Positions 20,454 through 31,418 of a stretch of 64,000 bases of DNA are shown here, piece after piece. The stretch is from Gari tellinella (taxonomy: Eukaryota; Mollusca; Bivalvia; Cardiida; Psammobiidae), in assembly GCA_922989275.2 (NCBI GenBank), contig OV277862.1, forward strand, positions 46,463,786 through 46,527,785. The letters are read 5' to 3'. Position 1 is the stretch's first letter, and the number at the start of each line of letters is the position of its first letter. The notes under the pieces are model-generated. The model made no database searches and was not told the origin of the DNA. It worked only from the letters and a program-made list of their open reading frames with translations. A program made the position numbers and the translations under genes.

Positions 20454-20953
20454 CCCCTTTCACTGCCATAACATCTGCTTAAAACAATTATAAGTATCGT
20501 CTGCTTTGACTTCTCAAATTAACCCTTTCATACCCTGTGGATTCTTCCTTGTTTATATATTGGATTAGTCCATTTTTTATCAAAGGGATGCCTTGTTAAT
20601 ATTTTCATTTTCATTTTGTTTTATATTGGAATTCCTATCAGCAAACAGTGTAGACTCTGATCAGACACCGCATAATGCGGCGTCTGATCAGAGTCTTTAC
20701 TGTTTGCCTTTGTCCAATAATCGTTGGCACAAATGGGTTAAATTAATAATAAGTATTGTCTGCTTTGACTTCTCCAATTAAAGTTTAAGTATTTTAACAT
20801 AGAAAATATTGATCAGGATCAAAACTGTTTGACAGTGGTATAGATATTTCTTCAGTCAAAACAGCTCTCAATCTGACTTTAAACAATGCAGACGGCATTA
20901 GCAAGGCAGACGATATTTTGGCAGAGAAGCAGACGATAAAACTTGAAAGGGAA
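20454..20953. mobile_element. Family B MITE hosting family F
   Basis: Left CCCCTTTCACTGCCATAACATC; right part resumes at 20742 and runs through GATCAGGATCAAAACTGTTTGACAG to GCAGACGATAAAACTTGAAAGGG. Most of the hairpin left arm is missing. Family F is inserted at 20519. Confidence 0.65.
20519..20741 (+). mobile_element. Family F MITE
   Basis: TTAACCCTTTCATACCC to GGCACAAATGGGTTAA, with TTAA at both edges. Contains GATTCTTCC, ATATTGGATTAGTCC, and a hairpin (CAAACAGTGTAGACTCTGATCAGACACCGC) at 20640-20708. The flanks outside it repeat about 30 bp, longer than a TTAA duplication. Confidence 0.85.
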
Positions 20954-20985
20954 ATAATTCAAGCATGTGGGTAATCATATGAAAC

Positions 20986-21328
20986 TACAGCGCTTCCTCT
21001 CTACAACGACATCAAATGAATCCAACAACTATGTGCGTTGTTCGGAGAGAGTCGTTGTAGGGAGAGAAATTGGCTTACATTCATAAACAGCTTAAATCTA
21101 GATCAGACGCCGCGTAGCGCGGCGTCTGATCTGGATTCAAGCTGTTTGCCACTCGTCATTATGCGTTTTTCCCCTGTAAAATGTATAATAAGTAAATTTG
21201 AGAAAAAAACCAGCAGAATACAATTTTAAGCACACTATATTGCATCCGTGAAAATGTTGGACATAATTACAATGTATATTGTTTAGGGAACAACGGAGAT
21301 AGTCGTTGTAAGGAGGGAGACGTTGTTA
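20986..21328. mobile_element. Family D MITE
   Basis: TACAGCGCTTCCTCTCTACAACG at the left and GTTGTAAGGAGGGAGACGTTG at the right. The hairpin at 21085-21149 has AAACAGCTTAAATCTAGATC arms and a GCCGCGTAGCGCGGC tip. The right end runs into a family A copy that starts at the terminal TA. Confidence 0.75.
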
Positions 21329-21576
21329 CAGTGGATAAAGCGTTATTCTTTCTCAATAAACGCGTTTACACTAAAACTATTATTTTCACTGTAAACAGTT
21401 TGAGCCAGATCAGACGCCGGGGTAACCCGGCGTCTGATCAACCTCAAACTGTTTGCCACCAAGATAAAGACGAATTATCAGAATTGTCAAAAAGTTGTAC
21501 TTTTTCTACGTTTTAGTGCTTTGCGTTTGCGTACATTTGCGTTTAAACGGGTAAGAATAACAGAGTCTCCACTGTA
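21327..21576 (-). mobile_element. Family A MITE, full length
   Basis: 250 bp, minus; starts TACAGTGGATAAAG. The hairpin has a one-base bulge (GCCGGGGTAACCCGGC). Confidence 0.92.
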
Positions 21577-21611
21577 ATAAAAATTATGATCACTAAATTT
21601 TGATAATGATT

Positions 21612-21706
21612 AGGTGTTTACAACAGGTGACAGCCTAAAGCAAGGTGACATTAAAACAAAAATATAAATTTGCAATCGTTTTAGTGGTAGAGAGGTGTTA
21701 CTTTAT
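21612..21706. repeat. Family I fragment
   Basis: CAGGTGACAGCCTAAAGCAAGGTGACA and TTTTAGTGGTAGAGAGGTGTTACTTTATA are the half palindrome and right terminus of family I. Confidence 0.6.
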
Positions 21707-21975
21707 ACATTATCGCTAGACATTCTACTTTGACGAATAACGAAAGTCATATTCTGTCTCAGTGATGACTACAGCTGTCTGAACCAAATAAATGTAAATA
21801 CATGTCTCTTTATAGCAGATCTCCATGGCAACACTATCTTTCTATAATATAAGGAAGCTATGGGCGAACAATAACGTCTGTTCACAATTGATACAGCAGA
21901 AAACGTTATTTTAATTGGTATAATTTTACACAAAACTACTTTAGTTCGTTCCTTGCCAATGGACCCAAAAAAAGA
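21707..21975. other. Unassigned interval
   Basis: No recognisable element; no gene. Confidence 0.3.
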
Positions 21976-22106
21976 CTTTGAGATCAATTTGGATTCAAAT
22001 CAGACGCCGAGGTATAATCGTATCGGTGTTTCTTCAAAATGCCCTAAATTGAAATTGAAAAATAATATTGCAGACGACAGTACATGACATTTTTGCAGCA
22101 AAGGGG
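21976..22106. repeat. Family B right-half fragment
   Basis: GATCAATTTGGATTCAAATCAGACGCCGAGG, then TTGCAGACGACAGTACATG and TTGCAGCAAAGGGG. Confidence 0.55.
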
Positions 22107-22395
22107 TTAACACATTGAACCTTGGCGACAAGTATACCTGTTATTTATAAAAAGTGTACCTGTGAATAGTTCACTTGTCCTATGGAAGCAGTGTAGACCC
22201 TAATCAGAGGGCTCCTAGAGGAGCCATCTGATTAGGGTCTGAACTGTTTGTCATTTGCAGAAATCAACTATAAAAGTGTAAGAATGGATTACAAAAAAGG
22301 ACGTAAAAAAACAACCCAACCCTACTCCCCCAAAATAAAATTGGATTAATCCAATATATAAGCAAGGAAGAATCCACTTGGCGCGAAAGGGTTAA
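22107..22395 (-). mobile_element. Chimeric TTAA MITE: family E body, family F end
   Basis: Bounded by TTAA. The left two thirds is family E reversed (GTGAATAGTTCACTTGTCC, hairpin CAGTGTAGACCCTAATCAGAGGGCTCC at 22190-22252). The right end, ATTGGATTAATCCAATATAT ... GGAAGAATCCACTTGG, belongs to family F. It shows that E and F exchange parts. Confidence 0.75.
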
Positions 22396-22512
22396 AGCAA
22401 ATTATAAAGGTCGGCAGCGAAAGTTAAACGCATCTTTAGGGACATTCCAAATGATAATCCAGTAAAAACTGTTGATGACTCTCATTCAAGTAAAATACGA
22501 CATTATATAAAA

Positions 22513-22644
22513 ATTAGATGGCAGTTTGCGTGACATTCAAATTGTCAATCCGAGAAACACAATGTCACCACGAGGCGAAACCGAGGGTGACATTCTTGTT
22601 TTTGAGGGTTGACAATTTGAATGTCACGCAAACTGACATCTAAT
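22513..22644. repeat. 132-bp inverted repeat
   Basis: ATTAGATGGCAGTTTGCGTG pairs with CACGCAAACTGACATCTAAT. Inner arms continue with ACATTCAAATTGTCAA and AATGTCACC/GGTGACATT. A compact foldback element, family unknown. Confidence 0.75.
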
Positions 22645-22984
22645 ATTTATTTTATTACACCGAGCTTATCAACCCTGGCTGTGGAATAGTCTCTTTCGTA
22701 TTTTATAAAATATGTTGTGAATACCAATTTAGAGCCGCCGAGCACGTAACGCAGGAAACGACGTCGACGTCTTCGACGTCACATTGTTTGTGTCAATACA
22801 AAAAAGAAAGAAGAATAGAGAAAATAATATCATATAGAGTGACAGTATTTTTTGGATAGATATAAAAGACATGCAAAATGTTTCATTTTGGTCTATAGGA
22901 AATTAACATAATGATATCAAAGCGAGGTGTAATAACATGTACCATATTCTTACTGGTGAAAATATAATACATGAAAGGACGTCA
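22645..22984. other. Unassigned interval
   Basis: Contains GACGTCGACGTCTTCGACGTC near 22760, a small palindromic cluster. No gene seen. Confidence 0.3.
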
Positions 22985-23205
22985 TCTCCCAAAACATGAA
23001 TTTGTGTTTGCAGAAGTTTGTCCGTTCTAAACTGCTTAGAGTAACTCGACGTCTGATTTGGTTAAATTGGTTCACTGGTTGTCAATAAGATCTAAAAGAC
23101 TTGTTAACATTTGATACAAATGGTCATTTTGTACTTTTGATTGCACTGCGTTTACATTTAGCTTTATTTTAAATAAACATAATCTGTCTTCTCCAATGTT
23201 GTCAA
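22985..23205 (-). repeat. Old family A remnant
   Basis: CGACGTCTGATTTGG, GCACTGCGTTTACATTTAGC and CATAATCTGTCTTCTCCAATG are degraded A landmarks in minus order. Confidence 0.5.
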
Positions 23206-23293
23206 CCATGGAAGGGTATGCCCATCCTACGAGTATTTCATGTCAAAAGAATCATAAAGGAACCTTGAATGTTAATAATATAATTAAAGACAT

Positions 23294-23650
23294 TACTGTG
23301 CTCCCTCCCTCCCTCCCACAACGTCCTCCAAAAAAAAACCCGACTTCCTCCTTGCAACAACACTTGCCGACGTTCCCATACAGACACTTATGTCAAACCT
23401 TTTCACGGCTGCAATGTCTTCTACAAAAAATTGTCGTCTGTTGTTTTTCTCAAATACTCGACATTAAGACAGAATAAAATATAATAACGAGCGAAAAACA
23501 GCTTGACTCCAGATCAGACGCCGTCTGATCTTGACACAAGCTCTTTGCAAATGTGAGCCAATCAATTTCTCTCCCTATAACAACTCCCAACGAACAGCAC
23601 AAACAATATTTCTCTCCCAGTTGATGTTGTTGTAGAGAAAGAGCACTGTA
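23294..23650. mobile_element. Family D MITE, full length
   Basis: TACTGTGCTCCCTCCC at the left and GTTGTTGTAGAGAAAGAGCACTGTA at the right, 357 bp. The centre (23494-23550) is a shortened hairpin CAGATCAGACGCCGTCTGATCTTG. Includes the B-like stretch CCTTTTCACGGCTGCAATGTC and CTCCCTATAACAACTCCCAACG. This is the best D reference in the window. Confidence 0.82.
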
Positions 23651-24080
23651 CTGACGTTTGCTCCGAGCAATGCTTGAACATTGTTCGGTATGTGCCGTCA
23701 CTTGACTAGAATTGCAGATCGTTCATCGTAGAGTATAGATATTGACTGACATTGGTCCAATTTCATTTGGGATGTGCTACCTTAAACCAAATTTATTTAC
23801 TTGTGCAGATAAAGTGGAATCATTATCCAAGACATGTGGGCTCTTATTTTCAAAATAATTGCGTTTTGATAGACCTAGCTGCAATTTGTATAAAATCTAG
23901 AATTACCAACAATTATCTAAGAATATCTTCAAGGTCATACATAAATGTAACCTATTCTATATGACTTTTCAAGCTACTTCTAAATTGCTGAATGCATGCT
24001 TATATTACATGTATAACACATCTTTTGGAAGTCTTAAAGAAAGATGTTAGCTTAATGCTCAACGAAAATAATTTCTGTAT
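23651..24080. other. Unassigned interval
   Basis: No gene, box or palindrome recognised. Confidence 0.3.
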
Positions 24081-24324
24081 TACAGTGGAGAATCTGTTAT
24101 TCTTTCCCGTTTAAACGCAAACGTACGCAAAACACTAAATCGTAGAAAAGTACAACTTTTTGACAATTCTGATCATTCATCTTTATCTCGGTGGCAAGCA
24201 GTTTGGAGCCTGATCAGACGCCGGGTTACCCGGCGTCTGGTCTGGCTCCAAACTGTTTGCAGTGACAATAATAGTTTTAGTATAAACGCGTTTATGGGGA
24301 AAGAATAACGTTTTCTCCACTGTA
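24081..24324 (+). mobile_element. Family A MITE
   Basis: 244 bp, plus. One CGCAAA unit is missing from the left arm relative to the 250-bp form. Otherwise intact. Confidence 0.93.
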
Positions 24325-24437
24325 CATGAGTTCTGCTTGAATTACTAAAACAGTTGTTCAAAAGTGATTTTCAATTCCTTATCGACTGATTGGTTTGGAC
24401 GATAGGCAATAGTACCCTAGACCTCAAGGTTATAAAA

Positions 24438-24844
24438 AGAGTTTGAGTTGAGTCTGAAATCGTTCTCAATCATTTGATTTGTCCGATGTGAGCAGAGATG
24501 CTTGATACTGATCTCAGACTTACAGTGGAGAAAACGTTATTCTTTCCCAATAAACGCGTTTACGCTAAAACTATTATTGTCACTGCAAACAGTTTGGAGC
24601 CAGATCAGACGCCGGATATCCCGGCGTCTGATCAGGCTCCAAACTGTTTGCCACCGAGATAAAGATGAATTATCAGAATTGTCAAAAAGTTGTACTTTTC
24701 TACGTTTTAGTGTTTTGCGTTTGCGTACGTTTGCGTTTAAACGGGAAAGAATAACAGATTCTCCACTGTATCTGAAACTCTCTAGAAAGCTCAAATCTGA
24801 CCAATCAAATGCGTGAGACCGAGTTCAGACTCAACTCAAACTCT
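24438..24844. mobile_element. Palindromic element interrupted by family A
   Basis: AGAGTTTGAGTTGAGTCTGAA at the left pairs with the complement at the right end (24824-24844). Subterminal TCTCAATCATTTGAT and ATCAAATGCGTGAGA also pair. Family A at 24521-24770 is inserted near the fold point, leaving a host of about 157 bp. Confidence 0.78.
24521..24770 (-). mobile_element. Family A MITE, full length
   Basis: 250 bp, minus. The hairpin tip is GCCGGATATCCCGGC. Nested in the palindromic element above. Confidence 0.94.
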
Positions 24845-25535
24845 TTATTTAGACTCAGGTTAATCGATCGCACAAACAGATAATTACAATCACGAGATGT
24901 CTTGTGATTTATTTAAATAGCGATAATTAGATTCATAAATTCATCTAGAAAATTGTTATTTCTTAGCTGCAGAGGATGGCGAATTTTTAGTAAGGAGCAA
25001 AACCTAACTCAGTTTTATGTCAGAAATTTAAATAATCACATCACGTGCAGATATCAAATTTTGAAATGTGATACTAATGCTCGACTAATTAAGGTTTTAT
25101 ATGTAAAGTTCTAAATTCGAAATACTGTTCTTGAACTTCAATATTGTTTTGTTATTACGAATAATGTTCAAACGGGGCACGGTTTATGGCATAAAAGCTG
25201 GGAGACAGCTTATACAGAATAAAACAAACAAACAAAGAGTTCGGAAAGAAGGTAAAACAAGAGATGTGTCACAGTAACTGACAGATGCCTAAAAAGCGTT
25301 TATTAACATCGAAAAGCCTTTTGTTGTTTTCTGCAAACCAGTAAATATAATCATACGCAACATTTGGAAACGACATACATCAGTCAATCATCCAAAGATA
25401 TACCCACATGCCACAATCTGCATCTCTAGCTGATGTGGTATAGCGAATATGCCTCGGATAAGTTAATGTACAAGTATAAATCATGTAAAAATCAAAAGTC
25501 AAGGCCGTACTGTTCTATAGGTTGTATAACATGTA
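24845..25535. other. Unassigned interval
   Basis: AT-rich. Short open frames have no recognisable motif and no codon bias that I can see. Confidence 0.3.
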
Positions 25536-25539
25536 GCAC

Positions 25540-25867
25540 ACAATTTCAAACAAATAATTCCAGTTCCCAATTACGTCTAGTCCATTGTTTACTTCTTAAT
25601 GTGTTTATATTGCAAAGAAAACCAAAAACCTTGGAGATCCTGGTCAGATGGCTACTGTAAAGACAGATGACCGCTTCTTGAAGGGGAAAAGTCATCCAAA
25701 ATGCTTCTACATGTATAAGAGTCTTATTCATGTCAATTGCCATGCTTTAAACTTTCAAACCTGTCATAAATATTAGAAATATACTGTCATTTGAGTGGTC
25801 GTTCAGGTTTGGCATACTGTTTTCATAGGGCAATAGTACTACAATGTATTCACAGGTACACATTTGG
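25540..25867. mobile_element. Family E remnant without hairpin
   Basis: ATTCCAGTTCCCAATTACGTCTAGTCC and, after a non-homologous middle, GGCAATAGTACTACAATGTATTCACAGG match the two sides of family E. The hairpin is gone. A family A copy is inserted at its right end. Confidence 0.5.
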
Positions 25868-26117
25868 TACAGTGGAGAATCTGTTATTCTTTCCCGTTTA
25901 AACGCAAACGTACGCAAATGCAAAGCACTAAAACGTAGAAAAGTACAACTTTTTGACAATTCTGATAATTCTTGTTTATCTTGGTGGCAAACAGTTAGGA
26001 GCCTGATCAGACGCCGGGTTACCCGGCGTCTGATCTAGCTCCAAACTGTTTGCACTGCAAATAATAGTTTTAGCGTAAACGCGTTTATTGGGAAAGAATA
26101 ACAGATTCTCCACTGTA
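25868..26117 (+). mobile_element. Family A MITE, full length
   Basis: 250 bp, plus; directly followed by an older A fragment, so two A copies abut. Confidence 0.93.
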
Positions 26118-26264
26118 AACAGTTTGGAGTCTGACCAGACAGGTTACCTGGCGTTTGATCAGGCTCCAAATGTTTTACAATGTCTGATCTGACTCCAAAC
26201 TGTTTTTAAAATATATTTTAGCATAAGCGCGTTTATTGGAAACGATAACGCTTTTCACATTGTA
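26118..26264 (+). repeat. Family A fragment abutting a full copy
   Basis: Two hairpin right arms in tandem (GATCAGGCTCCAAATG, GATCTGACTCCAAACTG) followed by TTAGCATAAGCGCGTTTATT and ACATTGTA. The left half is missing. Confidence 0.65.
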
Positions 26265-26541
26265 CGAATTTATTTCGTGAACAAGTACAGTGTTTATTCG
26301 TTGCTTTTAACATGCATGTACTTTAGGCTGGTATAAAATTATTTTTATCTCTGTTAAACAAAGTAATGACTTCTCTGTACTTCAGTGGAGCCCGATTACC
26401 CACTTCATAATATATAAAAATCTTCCAGATAAAACAAATTGAAAAGTACATTAGTTTTATTGGTAAATGTTTAAACCTTTTCATAAGTTAATATGAAAAT
26501 GGGATTTTTTTCGACAAATACGGTTTTGAAATACATAACAT
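26265..26541. other. Unassigned interval
   Basis: Nothing recognised. Confidence 0.25.
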
Positions 26542-26754
26542 GTAACCCCATAACCGTTTATCCTGAGTATAATGTTTTTGTATTTTTTTCAAGTAGTTTG
26601 TATCCTGATCAGACGCCGCATATTGCAGCGTCTGGTCAGGATTCAAACTGATTTACACTCATTTCGATATTTCTTAATTCAAAATACCCGAACTTTATAT
26701 TTGACACATAAAAGCAATCGGAAATTTATGACGTCACAGCACCGTAGTGGTTAA
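26542..26754. mobile_element. Family B MITE, diverged
   Basis: GTAACCCCATAACCG at the left, a hairpin at 26592-26655 (AGTTTGTATCCTGATCAGACGCCGCA), and TTATGACGTCACAGCACC ... GGTTAA at the right. Confidence 0.7.
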
Positions 26755-27547
26755 AATACTGTAGATCGTGGTAATTGTTGGATTTAAGCATTTTTTCCCA
26801 GTATACATCCAAAATATGTTTACGTTTTTAACACGCACTTCGAGGCCATATGTAACCATTTATCGCCGAATTCAACGTGGGACTGAAAACCAAATTTAGC
26901 ATAAATGCATTGTTTTTATAAATGGATTTCAATCGCCTACACAAACATATATAGATTACCTTTGCAAACGGCTTATGTAAAAAATGCATTTTTAAGATTG
27001 GCAAGAATCGAACCTGTGCGGAGAGGTCAAAACAAGATATATGGTAGAATTGCACCAGCATGTTTTAGCCCAATTGATCACTTATGAATACATGGCGGTC
27101 TATTTGATATTTTTCAATTGTATGTGGCGAATTTCAAAGCAAAGAACTACTCCATCTCACGTCGGAGAAGAAAAAAGTAATTGAAAAAGTCTACAAATTA
27201 AAGATTCAGTGATTTTTCTTCAGGATGTTTTGATACCAATCATATTTTTAAAAAAAAGTCATATTCAACATGCTGCACAATTGCATGTATACGGGTTATG
27301 TTTTCGCAAATATGGTTTTAAATCTCTTTGAAGGGATTTAAATTAATGCTATGTTGTATAAGCGTCATTGTAAGAACGTAATTATTAGAACTGTAGCTAT
27401 TGTTATTTAATGAACAAAACAGATGGTAATTAATAAATTCTCTTGCGACAAAAAACTTCAGATAACGAAAGTACTTAAAAGGCAAAAGATATTAACAGGT
27501 TTTTATGCCGTTCTACATTATTTTGTAAGTACGAAAAAGTCCTCATT
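26755..27547. other. Unassigned interval
   Basis: Long AT-rich stretch. Two overlapping open frames on opposite strands near 26828-27087 show no known motif; I do not call a gene. Confidence 0.3.
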
Positions 27548-28040
27548 TATATATGAGCCGTGTCATGAGTAAACCTGAATTATATTGCAAACAGTGTAGA
27601 TCAAGACGAGCCGCCGCGTCCATGACACGGCGGCTCGTCTTCATCTACACTGTTTGACACCCACATGCATCTAAAGCTTTTTATGTATCTGGGGCCCGTT
27701 TCATAAAACATCTTACGACAAATGTTATCGTAAGTCAAATTTTTAAAATACATATTACTTCTTATTTCTCTATCTAATCCTGTCTTGTGAAATCTTTTTG
27801 GAATCGTCTTTTCAAGACGATTCCAAAACGATGTCACAGGACAGGATTAGATGGAGAAATAAATTATAATTGAGATTTTTATAATCTGACTTACGACAAC
27901 ATTTGTCGTAAGAAGTTTTATGAAACGGGCCCCAGGAGTATAGACGGTATTTGGCAGTGTAGAAGGAACTTCGATACAGAGCATGGGTTGGTCTGTACCA
28001 TTTTACAATGCAATGGTTGCCATGGCACGACTCATATATT
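27548..28040. mobile_element. Family L MITE hosting family K
   Basis: TATATGAGCCGTGTCATG and CATGGCACGACTCATATA form the TIRs. The hairpin at 27589-27656 is CAAACAGTGTAGATCAAGACGAGCC with a GTCCATGACACGG tip. Family K splits it at 27691; the right part matches 40228-40260 (TACGGTWTTYGGCAGTGTAGA). Confidence 0.78.
27691..27933. mobile_element. Family K MITE, copy 2
   Basis: GGGGCCCGTTTCATAAAAC to GAAACGGGCCCC. Same size and same GGAATCGTCTTTTCAAGACG core as the copy at 7712. Nested in family L. Confidence 0.87.
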
Positions 28041-28418
28041 AATCAATTGAGTCCTCTGTTAACTTAAACACATTGGCAAACAGTGAAAATACAGGACATG
28101 TGCTGTTTGCTATTGTACATGAAATATCCTGCTGTACAAGCACTGCAGGGTCTTTAGATCATACACTTGTACCTGTATCTTTCAGCAAGTACACCATTAT
28201 AGTCGCCTGCAGCTTTATGCAATATATGATGCTCTTGAAGTTTTGATTAAAGGACTATTGATACCAATGCAATAAGTTTGGGTTCTGGTTAGACGTCGCG
28301 TCACACGGCGTCTGATCTGCATCCGAACTGTTTGAAAACTCGAGTTTAGTCGCTTACGTCGTGAAAAGACTAAATTTGAAAGTTGTTATTGTTATATATG
28401 GCGTCAACTTTGCATAAT
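28041..28418. repeat. Family B and L hairpin remnants
   Basis: A stub CAAACAGTGAAAATACAGG...GTGCTGTTTGC lies at 28077-28110. A B-type hairpin (GTTTGGGTTCTGGTTAGACGTCGCG) lies at 28267-28335 with GAGTTTAGTCGCTTACGTCG after it. Ends are lost. Confidence 0.55.
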
Positions 28419-28922
28419 TTAACCCATTACCCCATAAATACGCCTTTATACAATGTTATTTTTTCTTCCTTTAAGAAAATAGTTCCAATTAATACAGTCA
28501 TGAACATTCATTATTAGAAATAATTTCTATATTCTAGCAAATTGTAGCTTAAAGCAGGCTGAAAGTAAAGCAGAATACCCCTTTATGCGCATTTTGCTTG
28601 ACTTTCAACCTGCTTTAAGTGACCACCTAAATGTATTTTTACAGTGGAGAAAACGTTATTCTTTCCCAATAAACGCGTTTACGCTAAAACTATTATTTGC
28701 AGTGCAAACAGTTTGGAGCCAGATCAGACGCCGGGTAACCCGGCCTCTGATCAGGCTCCAAACTGTTTGCCACCAAGATAAAGATGAATTATCAGAATTG
28801 TCCAAAAGTTGTACTTTTCTACGTTTTAGTGCTTTGCGTTTGCGTACGTTTGCGTTTAAACGGGAAAGAATAACAGATTCTCCACTGTAACACTAGAAAC
28901 AGGCTATTGGGCAATAGGTTAA
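28419..28922. mobile_element. Family C MITE hosting family A
   Basis: TTAACCCATTACCCCATAAATACG to GGGCAATAGGTTAA with TTAA at both edges. The palindrome is at 28550-28620. Family A is inserted at TA in the right arm (GTATTTT|A copy|ACACTAGAAACAGG), consistent with the uninterrupted reading in the copy at 32874. Confidence 0.88.
28640..28889 (-). mobile_element. Family A MITE, full length, nested in C
   Basis: 250 bp, minus. The hairpin has one mismatch (CCCGGCCTCTGATC). The known host sequence fixes its ends and the TA target. Confidence 0.95.
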
Positions 28923-29339
28923 AAGAAAACTGTTGTATGATACTGCAATCAAATTTATAATTGCAACTTGACGACAAAAATAATGATAAAGTTAACGTAT
29001 TCTCCGGACGCCTGAATGCCAGTTACGTTTACGAAAGTAATTTCAAGGAGATGAATATTGGTCTGTTTTTTCCGTTATGGAATTATTCTATTAGTGAGAC
29101 AAGATATAAAATTCTCCAAAAACGTTGGATTATACAGTTCATTGTAAATCTCAGTAGTTTAACAAAAATGTGTCTTACATGTATCTGTTTCGTGTAGGTG
29201 TTTGTTTAAAACAGAAAGCTATGCGTTCTGCTCTACGGTCACCCTGCTTTAAATTTCAAACAGCCTTTAACCAAATCAATGGGACATATTAAGTGTGGTC
29301 GCAATAAGCATGGTAACTACAGCATAGTACATGTACATA
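28923..29339. other. Unassigned interval
   Basis: An open frame at 28961-29197 (78 codons, plus) has no recognisable motif. A weak CAGAAAGCTATGCGTTCTGC word at 29210 may be a family I relic. Confidence 0.3.
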
Positions 29340-29502
29340 TAAGGGTAATTAACAGCATAAAAGTAAGGTGACTGATTAAAACTACAGAAAGCTCCTGCAT
29401 GAGCTTTCTGTTTTACCGTCACTTTGCCTTAATCAGTCACTTGTCTTTATAACCTAATAACCAATAAAATTTATCGGTCATATTAGAAAATGTTACTGTA
29501 TA
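29340..29502. mobile_element. Family I MITE, partial
   Basis: A palindrome AAGTAAGGTGACTGATTAAA ... CAGAAAGCTCCTGCATGAGC ... TCAGTCACTTG, then TTTATCGGTCATATTAG and a GTTACTGTA end. The left terminus is lost. Confidence 0.65.
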
Positions 29503-29925
29503 TTACATAGCCTTGACGGGATATTGGGTATAAAAACGCAGACTTGTTTTGGAAATGAATAATTGTGGTAGTAAGCATAGGTGTTAGATCGTGCTTTGAC
29601 AATGCAAATTCAACATTAGAAATTATTCTCGCGGGGCCAATGTAGTTTCTACTTTTGTTTCTTATATAAATATACGTAATGTATGAAAGATGTCCTATTT
29701 CTCAAAGACAGCTGAATTTGAAATTTTCTTAACACTTTATTCGAAATAATCGGGTTTTGTACATTGGATATTTTTTTCTCATTAGTTTGAATGCAAATGA
29801 AACGCAAATGACTTAAAATATTGCTAATTTCATGTTTTAAGGCTCATTGGGGGAGTTTGACACTATTTCCTCCTTGCTTACATATTAGATTAGGTGGGAG
29901 CTTTCTACTTTGACTTTATCTTGCT
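29503..29925. other. Unassigned interval
   Basis: No gene. Scattered A-like words (ATGCAAATGAAACGCAAATG near 29790) are too decayed to call. Confidence 0.3.
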
Positions 29926-30176
29926 TTAGCTCATTACCCTATAAATACGCCTTTCACGCCGTTAGTTTATTCTACATCTAAAAGCAATAGTTCCATTTTA
30001 TATAGTCATGAAAATATTTTTTTCAGAAATACTTTCTATATTCTAAAGAATATTTTCTTAAAGCAGGCTGAAAGTAAAGCAGAATGCGCCTTAAGGCGCA
30101 TTTTGTTTTACTTTCAACCTGCCTGAAGTGATAACCTATCTTAAATACGTGTACATGTACATGCTATTGGGTAATT
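29926..30176. mobile_element. Family C MITE
   Basis: CTCATTACCCTATAAATACGCC to GCTATTGGGTAA. Palindrome at 30058-30130 with a GCGCCTTAAGGCGC tip. TTAA ends are eroded. Confidence 0.8.
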
Positions 30177-30228
30177 TATAAATTAGCCACCTGCACCAAA
30201 CACCAATTTAAACCTAACTTAGTGAAGG

Positions 30229-30478
30229 TACAGTGGAGAAAACGTTATTCTTTCCCAATAAACGCGTTTACGCTAAAACTATTATTTTCACTGCAAATAG
30301 TTTGGAGCCAGATCAGACGCCGGGTAACCCAGCGTCTGATCAGGCTCCAAACTGTTTGCCACCAAGATAAAGATGAATAATCAGAATTGTCAAAAAGTTG
30401 TACTTTTCTACGTTTTAGTGTTTTGCGTTTGCGTACGTTTGCGTTTAAACGGGAAAGAATAACAGATTCTCCACTGTA
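30229..30478 (-). mobile_element. Family A MITE, full length
   Basis: 250 bp, minus; hairpin with a single tip mismatch (CCGGGTAACCCAGC). Confidence 0.94.
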
Positions 30479-30736
30479 ATAGAAGGTGCTTATTGTATCA
30501 CTTTATTGTAGTTTTGAACATGTAGAGCATTGTGCTATATCTAAGAACCTAGTTACTTCCCTTTAACCAGATGTTCTATCATTTTAGCCGATACGGCAAT
30601 ACCGTATAAACTTTCCAATTCATATTATTCCAGATTAAGAAATAAGAAGAAATATCAAATTAGAACGAACGGAAGTGGTACAACATACTTTAAAATTAAA
30701 CAAAATTGAAATCATTCACACAGGGGGTATGCTGGA

Positions 30737-31126
30737 CAGAATGTGCTTCCTGCGTTACTGCTGTTCAGAATCGAATTCCCTCTGCATTGAGAGGTCTCTT
30801 TGCGTTTAGTGAATTGGAGGGAGTTGTGATGGCCAGTGAAAATAAAGATTTGGTTTATATTTGCAAACAGCTTGAATCCATATCAGACACCGCGAAACGC
30901 GGTGTCTGATCTTGATTTAAGCTATTTGTCACTCGTCATTATATTTCTTCTGTAAAAATGTCCACTAATAAGTTTCAGAAAAACAGAAGACGGCAATTTT
31001 GGGCAGACGATATTGTAGCAGTCAAAGTGTAAGACGCAACTGTCATGTTTTTGGAACGATGGCAAGCGTTTTTGTAAGGAGGGGACTGTGGTTGGTAGGG
31101 CCGTTGTAAGGAGGGAGTACCGTATA
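30737..31126. mobile_element. Family D MITE, diverged
   Basis: A left part with GTGCTTCCTGCGTTACTGC, hairpin at 30862-30930 (CAAACAGCTTGAATCCATATCAGACACCGCG), GGCAGACGATATTGTAGCAG, and a right end GTTGTAAGGAGGGAGTACCGTA. Family A follows at the terminal TA. Confidence 0.7.
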
Positions 31127-31374
31127 CAGTGGAGAATCTGTTATTCTTTCCCGTTTAAACGCAAACGTACGCAAACGCAAAACATTAAAACGTAGAAAAA
31201 TACAACTTTTTGACAATTCTGATAATTCATCTTTATCTTGGTGGCAAACAGTTTGGAGCCTGATCAGACGCCGGGTTACCCGGCGTCTGATCTGGCTCCA
31301 AACTGTTTGTATTGTAAATAATAGTTTTAGCGTAAACGCGTTTATTGGGAAAGAATAACGTTTTCTCCACTGTA
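31125..31374 (+). mobile_element. Family A MITE, full length
   Basis: 250 bp, plus. As at 21327 and 41160, it is inserted right at the end of a D element. Confidence 0.94.
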
Positions 31375-31418
31375 CTCTTTCGAGTTTCGGAAAAGGACTA
31401 CAGAAAGCATTTATATCA

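Noticed and set aside
26828..27087. Overlapping ORFs on opposite strands as a gene
   Set aside because: Neither product has a recognisable motif, and there is no splice or promoter support.
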